From Methanomicrobium antiquum (GTDB taxonomy: Archaea > Halobacteriota > Methanomicrobia > Methanomicrobiales > Methanomicrobiaceae), in assembly GCF_029633915.1 (NCBI RefSeq), contig NZ_CP091092.1, positions 2,356,001 to 2,420,000 of the forward strand: a stretch of DNA of 64,000 nt. Reading direction: 5' to 3'. The notes beneath the pieces were generated by a model. The model was not told where the DNA came from. It made no database searches and was given only the letters and a program-made list of their open reading frames with translations. Shown in pieces: positions 16,543 through 26,120 of the stretch. Position numbers and translations under genes: made by a program. How positions within the stretch are numbered: position 1 is the first letter of the stretch; every line of letters begins with the position of its first letter.

Positions 16543-18693
16543 ATGTTAATAGAGAAAGAGAAAATCAATAAAAAAATTAAAAATCTTTATGAAGACTCTC
16601 TCTCTGATATTATCATTTTTTCTTCAACAGCAGTCTGTATAGTATTTGTTGCTTATTTTTTGTATGCCGGCACTGTTACGGTAATTCCACATATTCTTTA
16701 TATCCCGATAATTCTCTTTGCATACAGATATCCTAAAAGAGGCATTTTATTTTCATTCATAATTGCAGTATTATACCTGATTTTGTTTGACATCCTTATA
16801 TCAGCTGATTTTGGATTATATATAGATGCAATTGGAAGAACGGTTGTTTTTATTGCAGTTGGAATTATTGTATCATATATCTCAGGAAAACTGCACTCTC
16901 AAAAGGAGAGATATATGTCTCTTTTCAACAGTCTTGATGAGCCCATATTTCTGGTTGAAAAAAACCCCGACAACTCTCTTGGAAAGATAACTGACTGTAA
17001 TCAGACCTGCTGTGACATACTTGGATATACTAAAATTGAACTTTTATCAATTGAATTATCATCAATAATCACAAAATCAGGAGATGCGGAATTAAGTAAT
17101 GAAAAAAAATCCCCTCTTTTCTTTAAAGGTTCTAAAAGCAGTCCTTTGGAGGTTTTGATAACCGCAAAAAGCGGCATGAAAGTTTTGTTTGACCTAAATT
17201 TTCATAAAAGTCCGTCAGGAAAAACAGAGGAAGTTATAGTTGCCGCAAAAAACCCGTACCTAAGGCATGAGGCAGAGAAAAAAATAACCGAAAGCCGCTT
17301 TCGACTTGAAGAGTCTCTTAAAATTGCAGGTCTTGGATACTGGGACAAAAATACAGATGAGGATTTTCAGACATGGTCTGATGAGACCTTCAGGATATTC
17401 AAAATACCTCCGAATTCCGAAATGAAGATAAAAAGTGAGGATTTCAAGGAGTTAATTCATCCGGAATTTCGTGAAAAGGTATTTTTAGGGTATGATAAAA
17501 GTATATCTGAGAGAAGTGAGTATTCACGGAAATTTAAGATAATCACCGGCGATTCAGAGGAAAGATGGGTTCATTCCCGTTGCCGGCACTATACCGATAA
17601 AAGAGGAGTTGTCATACGTTCCCTTGGTACAATCCAGGATATAACTGATGATGTAATTGCAGAGAAGAAAGCCTCTGAACAGGCGAAGTTTTTTGAGACA
17701 CTTCTTGAGACAATTCCTCTTCCTGTCTTTCACAAAGATAAAGACGGAAAATATCTTGGATGCAATCAGGCTTTTGCGCTTTTGACAGGAAAAAGCAAGG
17801 ATTATATTATTGGAAGGACTGTATTTGACCTCTTTGATGAGAAAACCGCTGTTTTCTTATCAGAAAAAGACAATCCTATGCTTAATAAGTCAGGTGTTCA
17901 GATAACAGAAGCAGAAATTCCTGACAGCCGGGATAATATCAGAAATATGATAATAAGCAAGGCTGAAATTTCCGGCAGTGATGGAGAGGACAGAATTGTT
18001 ATCGGAGTTATGCAGGACATTACTCTTCTTAAAAGAACAAAGAAGAATTTAAGAAAGTCGTTAGAAGAGAAGAATGTTCTTTTGCAGGAGGTTCATCACA
18101 GGGTAAAAAACAATCTTGCGGCAATAACCGGAATTTTAGAGATTGAAAAAAGCAGAATAAAAGATGAGGATGCTCTTCGGTTTTTGGATGAGGCTGAAAA
18201 CAGAATTCAGTCGATGGTGATTGTTCATGAAAGTCTTTATCATTCTGATAATGTTGGTGAAATTGACGCACAGGTACACTTCAAAAATCTGTTTGAGTCT
18301 GTGCTTACATCATATTCTCCGCCCTCTGATGTTAAGCTTTTACTTGATACATCCGGCTGTAAAATTGATATTAATTCGGCGATTCCATGCAGTCTTGTTG
18401 TAAATGAAATTCTCACCAATTCGATGAAGTATGCATTTTCCGGCAGAAGTGAGGGTGAAATTAAAATCAATCTTAAATGCCATGACAAATATTACCATCT
18501 TTCAGTCTCTGATGACGGCATCGGGATTCCTGAGGACATTTCACCTGAAAAATCAAAAACACTTGGTATAAAAGTGATTTATAATATTGTAAGCCTTCAG
18601 CTTATGGGAGAAATATCTCTTGATAGAAAAAACGGAACAAAATGGGAGATTACCTGGCCGCGAAAGGAAACAGATTCTGATACAGTTTTATAA
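16543..18693 (+). CDS. Membrane PAS sensor histidine kinase (HisKA_2 class)
   Basis: The 716-residue protein has about five N-terminal membrane helices (residues 22-125), then PAS regions (about 127-235, 255-375 and 380-500; the second has the YW...PAC-type pattern and the third FHKDKDGKYLGCNQAF). A HisKA_2 domain with EVHHRVKNNLAAITG follows, in which His518 is the likely phosphate acceptor. The HATPase domain ends the protein (N box VNEILTNSMKYAF, G box SDDGIGIPED, then TLGIKVI). Such kinases are common in methanogens, often without a linked response regulator, and none is seen here. The signal could be a membrane or redox cue. The start ATG follows GGGAG at 16531-16535. Confidence 0.92.
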   Translation: MLIEKEKINKKIKNLYEDSLSDIIIFSSTAVCIVFVAYFLYAGTVTVIPHILYIPIILFAYRYPKRGILFSFIIAVLYLILFDILISADFGLYIDAIGRTVVFIAVGIIVSYISGKLHSQKERYMSLFNSLDEPIFLVEKNPDNSLGKITDCNQTCCDILGYTKIELLSIELSSIITKSGDAELSNEKKSPLFFKGSKSSPLEVLITAKSGMKVLFDLNFHKSPSGKTEEVIVAAKNPYLRHEAEKKITESRFRLEESLKIAGLGYWDKNTDEDFQTWSDETFRIFKIPPNSEMKIKSEDFKELIHPEFREKVFLGYDKSISERSEYSRKFKIITGDSEERWVHSRCRHYTDKRGVVIRSLGTIQDITDDVIAEKKASEQAKFFETLLETIPLPVFHKDKDGKYLGCNQAFALLTGKSKDYIIGRTVFDLFDEKTAVFLSEKDNPMLNKSGVQITEAEIPDSRDNIRNMIISKAEISGSDGEDRIVIGVMQDITLLKRTKKNLRKSLEEKNVLLQEVHHRVKNNLAAITGILEIEKSRIKDEDALRFLDEAENRIQSMVIVHESLYHSDNVGEIDAQVHFKNLFESVLTSYSPPSDVKLLLDTSGCKIDINSAIPCSLVVNEILTNSMKYAFSGRSEGEIKINLKCHDKYYHLSVSDDGIGIPEDISPEKSKTLGIKVIYNIVSLQLMGEISLDRKNGTKWEITWPRKETDSDTVL

Positions 18694-18785
18694 TATTGGC
18701 ATAAAAGTCAAAATCCCTGAGAGAATTTCATCATTTTTTTGTGTTTAAAATAATAATTTTTTAATTTTTATTTTAAATTTTATCA

Positions 18786-19388
18786 TCAGATATTGTTTTC
18801 ATCCTGTTTTGCAGGACAAAAGTTGCACACTGAGTAAAAAATATCTTCTTCCTTGTCGCGTATCGGACAAAAATATCCTTCACTGTTCTGTGTTACCTCA
18901 AATCCGCCCGGAAACGGAGTTCCCGGAGGATGTCCGGGCTCTTCTTCAACAAACATTGCATAAGCACATAAAAGATAATAGAAGAGATCGTAGAGCGGCT
19001 TTTTTTCTTTATCAACAAATCTGTGTCCTTCTTTTTTCTCATCAAAGCATGCTTTTGGAATCATCTCGCAGTATTTTTCAAATGTTTCCGGATCTGAAAT
19101 TAAAGAGCAGTTTTTTTTAAAATCGCCCCGTCTGTAATTAAGAAGTATCCTGTGGTACCTTCCAAAAAACCATTCTTTTGCATACGGGAGAAGTTTAGTT
19201 CTGTAAGGTTCCGGAAGGCATTCCACTTCATCCCGTGCCCTTGCAGAGATTACCGCCAGGCTGTACCTGTCATATTTCATAAGAATTTCTGCTATGAATT
19301 CCAAAAGCCTGCCCTTTGTCTTAATGCTTTTCATTTCATCAGCAATCTGATGAATTTTTTGAAATGCGGGATTTTCTGAATCTTTCAT
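18786..19388 (-). CDS. DUF2115-family protein (second copy)
   Basis: About 200 residues, with the family C-terminus GHPPGTPFPGG...FCPIRDKEE...YSVCNFCPAKQ. Compared with the paralogue at 6220-6960 it lacks the extended N-terminus and keeps all signature cysteines. I use the ATG at 19388; a TTG at 19409 that would overlap the TrmB gene is an alternative. It follows the TrmB regulator on the same strand with almost no gap, so the pair is probably one transcript. The function of DUF2115 is unknown. Confidence 0.85.
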   Translation of the reverse strand: MKDSENPAFQKIHQIADEMKSIKTKGRLLEFIAEILMKYDRYSLAVISARARDEVECLPEPYRTKLLPYAKEWFFGRYHRILLNYRRGDFKKNCSLISDPETFEKYCEMIPKACFDEKKEGHRFVDKEKKPLYDLFYYLLCAYAMFVEEEPGHPPGTPFPGGFEVTQNSEGYFCPIRDKEEDIFYSVCNFCPAKQDENNI

Positions 19389-19395
19389 TTTAGTT

Positions 19396-20145
19396 TTATT
19401 TATCCTCAAGAATTCTCATAAACTCTCTTATTGTACATACAAACTCAGGCACCTGAAGTACAACTCCTGTTACTTCTCCATCGCGAATACCGATAAAAAA
19501 TCCGGTCTGGTTGTCAATTATCATTGTGATTTTAGCCACCACTTTTTTGTCGAATTTATATTTTTGAGATGAGATTTTCTCTTCGAATTCAATCATCTTC
19601 TTAGGATATTCCGAGACTTTCAGGTTTGTTCCGATAAAATCGGATTTGTTTCTGGCATAAATTTCTAAGTTTATCTTCCTCTTTAATTTTTTTAATTCCG
19701 GAAGCATCCATTTGAAATAAGAGTAGTCATTTACAATTATCAAAATTTCATTCTCGGCATTTTGAATAAGAGTCTTTGCCCTGTTTTTAATTCCCCATTC
19801 TGAATGGATTGTCCAGACCATTGACGGCGGCTTTGAATTTAAATGAAGATTTGATAAGTATTCTGTTGATTTATCGATTGATTCGTTTATCTGTGATTTT
19901 AATTTTCCAAGCACTGCACCGGGATTGTCGGCATAGTAGTAAGATGGATTTCCGTTTTGGATTTCAATGAATTTTTTATCTGAAAGACTTTTTAAAACCG
20001 CATATATTCTTCCCTGCGGGACGCCTGAGTTTTCATGAATTTCACGTGCTGTTGCCATTCCGTAGCCGATAAGTGATATGTATGCTTTTGCTTCATATTC
20101 TGTGAATCCAAGTATTTTTAAAGTTTTTATTGTGTTTTCAACCAT
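19396..20145 (-). CDS. TrmB-family transcriptional regulator
   Basis: The protein begins with the TrmB winged helix: LKILGFTEYEAKAYISLI, then REIHENSGVPQGRIYAVLKSL (about residues 8-60) and a coiled linker near 80-100. The C-terminal part (about 105-250) resembles the effector-binding PLD-like TrmB_C region (IHSEWGIKNRAKTLIQNAENEILII). These archaeal regulators often bind sugars and control sugar transport or metabolism genes. The start ATG at 20145 has GGAG close upstream; a TTG seven codons earlier is less likely. It precedes the second DUF2115 gene and faces a 980-bp gap. The target genes are unknown. Confidence 0.88.
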   Translation of the reverse strand: MVENTIKTLKILGFTEYEAKAYISLIGYGMATAREIHENSGVPQGRIYAVLKSLSDKKFIEIQNGNPSYYYADNPGAVLGKLKSQINESIDKSTEYLSNLHLNSKPPSMVWTIHSEWGIKNRAKTLIQNAENEILIIVNDYSYFKWMLPELKKLKRKINLEIYARNKSDFIGTNLKVSEYPKKMIEFEEKISSQKYKFDKKVVAKITMIIDNQTGFFIGIRDGEVTGVVLQVPEFVCTIREFMRILEDK

Positions 20146-20470
20146 TGACAACTCCGAAAGTTTCAATTAATTAATTAGTTCTTTATGCATTATATAACTT
20201 AAGCAGTGAAGATGACTAAAAATGCACACAGCAAAAATCCAAAAAAACACAGAATTGCATGAAAATGCTTAGAAAATTAAAAAACAGCATAGAACAACAA
20301 AAAGTATGTGAAAATTAGTAAGTTAAAAAATTTTAAGGATTTAATCTCCCAAAAAGGTATGAAACATTTTCAGGATAAAATCTCCCTCCAGATATCTGAC
20401 TCCTGAGAACAAAAAATCCTGAAATTTTTTAAAAAGTTAATTAAAAATGTGCTATGAAAAAGTTTTATGT

Positions 20471-20487
20471 AAATCACAACGTGATTT
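20471..20487. repeat. Dispersed short palindrome, copy 3 (AAATCAC type)
   Basis: AAATCAC-aac-GTGATTT is a 7-bp inverted repeat with TTTTATGT before it and TTCATG after it, matching the layout of the copies at 7425 and 9699 but with changed, still paired, stem bases (TCAC/GTGA instead of TTAC/GTAA). Confidence 0.6.
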
Positions 20488-21057
20488 TCATGTTAAATGT
20501 GATGCTAAATTAATTTAAAAAAAATCACCCTGGAAAATTAAAATTAAAATTAAATTCGACATCTAAAAGCCAGTATATGAGATGTGCAAAAAAAATCCCT
20601 TAATAACTGATAAATTCTTATGCATGAGTTAGTTAAGGATAAGATTTGACGGGAAAAGGGGGATTTTTAAGATTTTGACTCTTCACTGTGGATTATATTT
20701 TTTTGCAGATGCTATGTTTTTTATTCTTTTTTTAATTTTTCTTCCATCCTGGTGTTTTTTTAATTTACTTTAATCCTGTTAATTTTCTGAAATTTCTTTA
20801 ATCCGGCAACTTTCTTAATTTTGCACTTTTACTTTTTATTGTGCGGCGTTTTTTTGAAATTTAAAAGTGCCACAAAAATCCTGAAAAACCCTTAAAAAAC
20901 CCTTAAAAAAATCATGTTAGACTCTTAAAAATACATCCTAAGAAACTCCTAAAAAAATCCTTAAAACTTTAAGGGTTGTACTTCATTTAATATCTTTCTT
21001 TTAAAAATGTTTATGAAGAAAATTTCATAGAATAAGTTATCACATAAAAGTTCGTGT

Positions 21058-21100
21058 AAGTCACATAAGTGATTTACAATTGAGAGTTACTTTGTAACGT
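21058..21100. repeat. Dispersed short palindromes, copy 4 (double)
   Basis: Two palindromes lie side by side: AAGTCAC-ataa-GTGATTT at 21058-21075 and AGTTAC-ttt-GTAACG-type at 21085-21100. They lie about 55 bases before the start of the gene at 21153. Confidence 0.5.
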
Positions 21101-21152
21101 ACCTGAAAAATAGTACATATAAATAAGAAAAATTTCGTTTGAGGAAAAAGTG

Positions 21153-21590
21153 ATGAAAAACCAATTAAATAATCTCTCCATAACCTCCGGTGAGGATTTA
21201 TCAGAGCTCTCAACAGCCGGTATATGGGAGGATGCAGGCATACTGCCTCCGCCTGTATGCATGCGTCTTGTGGAAATTCTGCATATTTTGTATTTTTCTG
21301 AAAAACAAATTCCTGCCGACTGCATGAAGATGATAAATCTGGCAGTAAACACTCACGAATTTGTAAATAATCCTGAATTTAGGGTGACAGATATAAAAAA
21401 GATGCACTCTTACGCAAAATGCCTTGGAATCGATATATCAGACTTCAATGAGTCTGAAACAGCTTCTAAGATAACAAAGGAAATAATCTGTGATTATATC
21501 GCTGATGACCGGCAGAGATTTTCTCCGGCAGAAAAGGATTTTTCCGATAAGAACAAAATACTAGAGAAATATTCTTCTTTGAATTTCTGA
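21153..21590 (+). CDS. Conserved-looking small protein, function unknown
   Basis: About 145 residues, mostly helical and soluble, without a membrane segment. It has a PPPVCMRLVEILHILYF stretch near residue 35 and three cysteines overall. I do not recognise the family. The ATG at 21153 has GAGG 8 bases upstream; GTG 21150 is an alternative. It lies about 40 bases before the RND exporter gene on the same strand, so it may be an accessory protein of that exporter or simply share its transcript. Confidence 0.7.
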   Translation: MKNQLNNLSITSGEDLSELSTAGIWEDAGILPPPVCMRLVEILHILYFSEKQIPADCMKMINLAVNTHEFVNNPEFRVTDIKKMHSYAKCLGIDISDFNESETASKITKEIICDYIADDRQRFSPAEKDFSDKNKILEKYSSLNF

Positions 21591-21632
21591 AAATTATGCC
21601 TTTGTATTTTTTCAGCCGTGAGGATGATAATA

Positions 21633-24011
21633 TTGAAATCACCATTTGAATTTATAGCAAAATCAATTAACAACCGGCCATTTCTTGTTGCAGGCCTGAT
21701 AGTCGCCGTTTTAATAATGGCGTTATTCGGTGCTTCAATGACATACATGAAGACAGGTACTGAGACCTATCTTAATACTGACGAGCCTTTAGGCTCTCTT
21801 GTCGTTCATTACAGCGATACATTCGGCTCGGATGCAGTAATACTGATAATAGAATCTGCTGATGTAACAGCGCCTGATGTATTAAAATATCTGGATAATC
21901 TTGAAGAGCAGATAAGAAGTGAAAGATATATATCCGGCGTTTCAGGACTCGTTGACGTTATAAAATCCGCAAACGACGGTGTGCTCCCGCAAAACAAGGG
22001 AGATATAGATGCAATTTTAGCATCAATTCCACCTGAGCATCTGCAAAAGCTTCTTCCGTCAAAGTCGATGACTCTTGTAAGCATTCCGCTTGAAACCGGA
22101 ATTTCAGATGACAATCAGAAGAGCGTTGTATATATTATTGACAGCGTAATCGAATTTTCAAACGTTCCTGCCGGAGTCACTGTAACTCCTACAGGTTCTC
22201 CTGCGTTTTCTGTTGAGATGGAAGAAGACATGGGGTCAAGCATGGGAACACTCATCGGTCTTGCAATGCTTCTCATGATTGTTGCGATGGTTTTGCTGTT
22301 TGGCCATGTCAGATACAGGATGCTTCCTGTATTCATAGTCTTTTGCGGAATCATTCTGACATTCGGAGTCATGGGTTTTTGCGGGATTGCAATCAGCTCG
22401 ATTGTTGTTGCGGCCTTTCCTGTGTTAATCGGTATCGGGATTGATTATGCAATTCAGTTCCATTCGAGATTTGATGAGGAGATAAAGAAAAAACCGATGA
22501 AGGATGCGGTTTTTACAACCATTACAAGCTCAGGGCCTGCAGTTATGCTTGCAATGACTGCAACTGCTCTTGGATTTGTTGCTCTTTCAATTCTTGCCCC
22601 TTCACCAATGGTTGGTGACTTTGGAACGATATGTATTGTCGGTATAGTCTGCTGTTACTTATCAGCGATGATAATTGTCCCGACATTTGCGACAATAGTA
22701 AAATACAGACCAAAGGAGGGCGAAACAAACATACTTGACAGTGCAGAGCCATGCCAGCTGGACTGGAAAGGCTGTGAAAAACCTCCAAAGGTTAAATCCG
22801 GCACAAAAGGATCTTTTATGGAAAAATATGATATGCTTCTTGGAGGACTTGCCGGAAAAATTGCCAAGAATCCTGTTCCAATCCTTATATTTTTGTGCAT
22901 GCTTGCCGTTGTTGGAATTCAGCTTGACGAAAAGGTAATAATTGATACTGATGAGGACTCGATGGTCTCACAGGATATGCCTGCGATGATCTCGATGAAC
23001 AAGCTTACAAGTGTTATAGGTTCGACAAGCACAATTACAACATACATAAAGGCTGATTCAATACTTGATCCTGAAACTTTACAGTGGTTGGATGATTTTG
23101 GAAATTATGCAATATCGAAGCATGACGATTTAACCGGTGCAACAAGCATTGCAACATATGTAAAGTATTACAATGGCGGCGAAATCCCGTCTGATATGGT
23201 TACTTTAAAGAAGGTCTGGGAGGAGATTCCAAAAAGCACAAGGGATTCATATGTGAATGGAAACACAGAGGCTGTTTTGGAATTTTCTATGAAGGACATC
23301 TCAATTCCGGCAACCCAACAGCTTATTGCCGATATGCAAAAAGACCTTGACTGGTATATTCAGCACCCCGGAATGACTGCCTCCTTTACAGGTCAGATGG
23401 TAATGTTTTCTGATCTCATAAATGGAATCAAAGATACCAAAAATCCAATGACATATCTTGGGTTTGTCCTGATTTTTGTATTTTTAATTCTGGTTTACAG
23501 GAAGTTTACCGCAATTACGCCGCTTATTCCGATTATGATGATTGTCGGCTGGAACGGGCTTATTATGTATTCTCTTGGCCTTACATACTCGCTTCTCACA
23601 GCGACTCTTGGAGCGATGACAATCGGTGTTGCGTCTGAGTATACAATTCTTATTATGGAGAGATATCAGGAAGAGAAAGAAAAAGGAGAGGATATGGTTA
23701 CTGCTATTCAAACAGCAATTCAAAAGATTGGAACAGCTGTTTCAGTATCAGGCCTTACAACTGTCTTTGGCTTCTCAGCGCTTATTCTTTCAACATCGCC
23801 TGTAATCCAGAACTTTGGTATAGTAACAGTTGTTACTGTTGGTTTTTCATTAATCGGCGCAATTGTTGTAATGCCTGCGATTATATCTCTGTTTGAATCT
23901 TTAAGTGTCTTTATGGATGACAGAAAACGATACCGTGCAGGCGGATGCCCTAAACAAAGCAAAAAAAGCTCAGGGCTTCTGGCAAGGTTTACAGAATTTT
24001 TAAAGATATAA
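21633..24011 (+). CDS. RND-superfamily exporter (HAE3/MMPL-like)
   Basis: About 792 residues in the two-fold RND layout: one helix near the start, a large extracytoplasmic loop (about 45-195), a five-helix block containing the sterol-sensing-like GIGIDYAIQFHSRFDEE, a second helix (about 415-435), a second loop (about 440-610) and a second block with GVASEYTILIMERYQEE. The acidic residues in GIDYA and ASEYT are those usually tied to proton coupling. Archaeal HAE3 proteins are predicted lipid or amphiphile exporters. The TTG at 21633 is preferred because GAGGATGAT sits 9 bases before it; GTG at 21618 is possible. A T8 tract (24026-24033) after the stop may terminate transcription. Confidence 0.9.
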   Translation: MKSPFEFIAKSINNRPFLVAGLIVAVLIMALFGASMTYMKTGTETYLNTDEPLGSLVVHYSDTFGSDAVILIIESADVTAPDVLKYLDNLEEQIRSERYISGVSGLVDVIKSANDGVLPQNKGDIDAILASIPPEHLQKLLPSKSMTLVSIPLETGISDDNQKSVVYIIDSVIEFSNVPAGVTVTPTGSPAFSVEMEEDMGSSMGTLIGLAMLLMIVAMVLLFGHVRYRMLPVFIVFCGIILTFGVMGFCGIAISSIVVAAFPVLIGIGIDYAIQFHSRFDEEIKKKPMKDAVFTTITSSGPAVMLAMTATALGFVALSILAPSPMVGDFGTICIVGIVCCYLSAMIIVPTFATIVKYRPKEGETNILDSAEPCQLDWKGCEKPPKVKSGTKGSFMEKYDMLLGGLAGKIAKNPVPILIFLCMLAVVGIQLDEKVIIDTDEDSMVSQDMPAMISMNKLTSVIGSTSTITTYIKADSILDPETLQWLDDFGNYAISKHDDLTGATSIATYVKYYNGGEIPSDMVTLKKVWEEIPKSTRDSYVNGNTEAVLEFSMKDISIPATQQLIADMQKDLDWYIQHPGMTASFTGQMVMFSDLINGIKDTKNPMTYLGFVLIFVFLILVYRKFTAITPLIPIMMIVGWNGLIMYSLGLTYSLLTATLGAMTIGVASEYTILIMERYQEEKEKGEDMVTAIQTAIQKIGTAVSVSGLTTVFGFSALILSTSPVIQNFGIVTVVTVGFSLIGAIVVMPAIISLFESLSVFMDDRKRYRAGGCPKQSKKSSGLLARFTEFLKI

Positions 24012-24025
24012 TAATAATCTAAATC

Positions 24026-24033
24026 TTTTTTTT
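24026..24033 (+). terminator. Oligo-T tract after exporter gene
   Basis: Eight consecutive T residues lie 15 bases after the RND stop codon. Archaeal RNA polymerase often terminates at such tracts. No hairpin is needed or visible. Confidence 0.4.
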
Positions 24034-24097
24034 GTATCTATTCAGCCTTTAATATCATATGATAATTTTTAATTAAGTAAGTTGTCCTATATTATGT

Positions 24098-24309
24098 GTG
24101 AATAATATATCTATCGATATTAAAGAGTTATGCAGGTATACAAATGAAGAATATATATCTTTAATTCAGATAGGTTATGTCTATTGTCAAAAAATCTTAA
24201 CATTTATTCCCAGAGTAGATTCCTTAAAAGACTATCCTTCCCATGGAATAGATCACTCTGTTAGAATAATTGAATATATAAATAAATTTATAACTTCTTT
24301 TGAAGTTGA
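24098..24309 (+). pseudogene. Truncated HD-domain phosphohydrolase-like gene
   Basis: The frame starts at GTG 24098 and reads about 70 residues that end in KDYPSHGIDHSVRIIEYINKFI, the opening histidine-containing region of an HD-domain metal phosphohydrolase (HGIDHS supplies the first ligands). At 24310 the sequence switches abruptly to the 3' half of the dispersed two-hairpin element, and the frame ends in it at 24370. The remaining HD residues are absent, so this is a gene remnant from a deletion or insertion event. HD proteins of this kind often hydrolyse nucleotides, but this fragment cannot. Confidence 0.7.
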
Positions 24310-24396
24310 GCTAAGCCCCTCCGGTTCCCGGGGATATTGTGTACATCGCGACAAATCAATTCCAAATTAGGGTGATCAGAAATATGGCGAAGAGTC
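24310..24396. repeat. Dispersed two-hairpin element, 3' half (copy 2)
   Basis: These 87 bases are identical to bases 13345-13431 of copy 1, starting inside the loop of hairpin B and ending at the GAAGAGTC terminus. The 5' half, including hairpin A, is missing. The junction with the truncated HD gene is at 24309/24310, so the element marks a deletion or recombination point. Confidence 0.92.
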
Positions 24397-24417
24397 ATTT
24401 TTATTTCAAAATATTTT

Positions 24418-25335
24418 TTAAAGAAGCAGTATTCCTATAATAGGAATTGTTGCAAGACACATAAGTGTTGAAATGAATACTCCTTTTGAGGCCGCATTTG
24501 AATCTACGTTGTATTCTTCTGCTAATAAAACAGCGTTTGCGGCAACCGGCATCGCCGCAAGAATTACAGGTATTCCTAACATTAAAGGATCGTCTACAAA
24601 GGGTCTTAATAAAAGGAAGAGTGCAAAAGGAATCACCAAAAGGCGAAATGCTGACATAATGTAAATTTTTGTATCCGAAAACATCTCTTTAATCGGCATT
24701 GCGGCAAGAAGGGCGCCTACGACAACCATTGCCAGCGGAGTTGTCATGGAACCTAAGGTGTCGATGACATTGAAAAAAGGTTCAGGTATGCTGTATCCTG
24801 TAAAAAAGAATAAAAGTCCTGCGAGTGATGCGATGATTCCGGGGTTTAGAATTAGTTTTTTGTCAAAATATTTTCCCATATCAGGCCTTAACATTAGAAT
24901 TCCTGCAGAGAAGACTAAAAGACCGAAGGGGAGCATGAAAAGCGATGTGTAAAATGCGGCTTCTTCACCAAACATTGCGATGGTTACAGGAATTCCCATA
25001 AAACCGAGGTTTGAAAATACAAGCATGAACCTGTATACTCCTCTTTCCAGATCACTTTTAACAAAAAATTTTGGGACTATTAAAGCAAATGCAAATGAAA
25101 GAGCATAGTAGATTCCGGCAATTAAAAACATCTCCATTGTATTTGCAAATATCTCCTCATTAAGGGGAATCTGCATTGAGATTATGATAAGGCATGGAAG
25201 TGAGATGTTTACAAGAAATGATGAAAGTCCTCCTGCCGCACTTCTGTTGATTATTTTTGCCTTATATGAGGCATATCCTACCGCCATTAAGATAAATAAA
25301 ACAATTATGCTGTTTACGACTACAAAAAAATCCAT
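24418..25335 (-). CDS. AEC-family (auxin efflux carrier-like) transporter
   Basis: The 305-residue protein has about ten membrane helices in two five-helix halves. The family's first-half signature FLVNISLPCLIIISMQ is present (about residues 40-55), and the second half carries TPLAMVVVGALLAAMPIKE and LPVAANAVLLAEEY-like sequence (about 195-275). Bacterial and archaeal members move malate or other organic acids, or small metabolites; the substrate here cannot be read from the sequence. It is a single gene, converging on the truncated HD remnant, and ends 21 bases from the dispersed element. Confidence 0.9.
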   Translation of the reverse strand: MDFFVVVNSIIVLFILMAVGYASYKAKIINRSAAGGLSSFLVNISLPCLIIISMQIPLNEEIFANTMEMFLIAGIYYALSFAFALIVPKFFVKSDLERGVYRFMLVFSNLGFMGIPVTIAMFGEEAAFYTSLFMLPFGLLVFSAGILMLRPDMGKYFDKKLILNPGIIASLAGLLFFFTGYSIPEPFFNVIDTLGSMTTPLAMVVVGALLAAMPIKEMFSDTKIYIMSAFRLLVIPFALFLLLRPFVDDPLMLGIPVILAAMPVAANAVLLAEEYNVDSNAASKGVFISTLMCLATIPIIGILLL

Positions 25336-25560
25336 TTTGGCTTCTTCTTTTTTCTTTATAGTTATTTTAATTTTATTACAATAATATGGGTGGTGTTTTT
25401 GGAAGTATCTGTTTTTTAATAATAGGAAGAGAAGTTATTTTCTGATATAAGCGAAATTTTAAAAATTTACATTTACTGCAACAGGAGAAAAATTTCAGGG
25501 ATTATTTATTTTCAATATTATCATTCCCGTCATGGCTGATGATGTGTAGATTTAAGTTAA

Positions 25561-25842
25561 TCACAAATGTGAGTAATCCTTATGTGCCCCGTCAATTGTC
25601 ATTATTTTTTCAACTTTAACAATATTATTGTGAATATCAATTATGTAAAATACAGTATAAGATCTGCTGATATGGAGGCGGTATACATCAGGAGGTCTGG
25701 AGCAGAATAATTTTTCCTTATTCTCCCCGGGAAAAGGATTAGCCTTTAGTTCCAGAATTCTCTCAACAATTATGTGCCGGGATTTTAGTGGCAGTTTTTT
25801 AAGAAATTTCTCTGCTTTTTTTTCAATTAGAATAGTAAACAC
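25561..25842 (-). CDS. RelE/ParE-type toxin
   Basis: The 93-residue protein has the RelE fold pattern: FTILIEKKAEKFLKKLPLKSRHIIVERI, LKANPFPGENKEKL, VYRLHISRSYTVFYIID and a C-terminal strand VVKVEKIMTIDGAHKDY. RelE toxins cleave mRNA at the ribosome, while ParE relatives attack gyrase; the basic YRLHISR region fits RelE. It lies 24 bases behind the antitoxin gene and forms a type II pair with it. Confidence 0.88.
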   Translation of the reverse strand: MFTILIEKKAEKFLKKLPLKSRHIIVERILELKANPFPGENKEKLFCSRPPDVYRLHISRSYTVFYIIDIHNNIVKVEKIMTIDGAHKDYSHL

Positions 25843-25866
25843 AGTCCTTTTCCTGTATCGTTTGGT

Positions 25867-26100
25867 TCATTCGCTTTTTAGTATCTCTTCAGGATTGAAA
25901 GGCACAAATTCCCCTTCATTTTCTATATCAGCAATCATTTTCCATTCCCGAAAGTCACGTTCTCTTCCAATCATTTCTGAAATCAAATCATCATAGCTCT
26001 GCCCTGCTTTTTTTAAGTCATGCAGTTCTCTCCATGTAGGCTCTTTTATTGGAATACGTTTGATTTGATTTGATGAAGTTTCATCTGTTCCCGACAGCAT
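25867..26100 (-). CDS. Antitoxin of the RelE-type pair
   Basis: About 77 residues. The protein has a short N-terminal region with RIPIKEPTWRELHDLKKAGQ, similar to VapB/RHH-like antitoxins of archaea, and an acidic C-terminus (ENEGEFVPFNPEEIL) suited to wrap a basic toxin. I choose the ATG at 26100 because a TATA-like box (TTATAAATATAG, 26121-26132) lies about 26 bases upstream, as expected for a leaderless transcript. A GTG at 26121 would fall in that box. Four GTGCAT sites at 18-bp steps lie directly upstream and may be its own operators. Confidence 0.8.
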   Translation of the reverse strand: MLSGTDETSSNQIKRIPIKEPTWRELHDLKKAGQSYDDLISEMIGRERDFREWKMIADIENEGEFVPFNPEEILKSE

Positions 26101-26120
26101 GAGATGTTTTTTGTAAAGCA

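Larger units (their letters stand above)
20167..21149. other. Long AT-rich intergenic region
   Basis: About 980 bp without a credible gene. It contains two members of the short CATGTAA-type palindrome family (20471-20487, 21058-21100), a pyrimidine-rich block at 20690-20870, and several CCTTAAAA or CCTAAAAA runs at 20880-20985. The region separates the TrmB gene from the exporter operon. It might hold promoters for both, but no convincing operator is visible. Confidence 0.5.
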
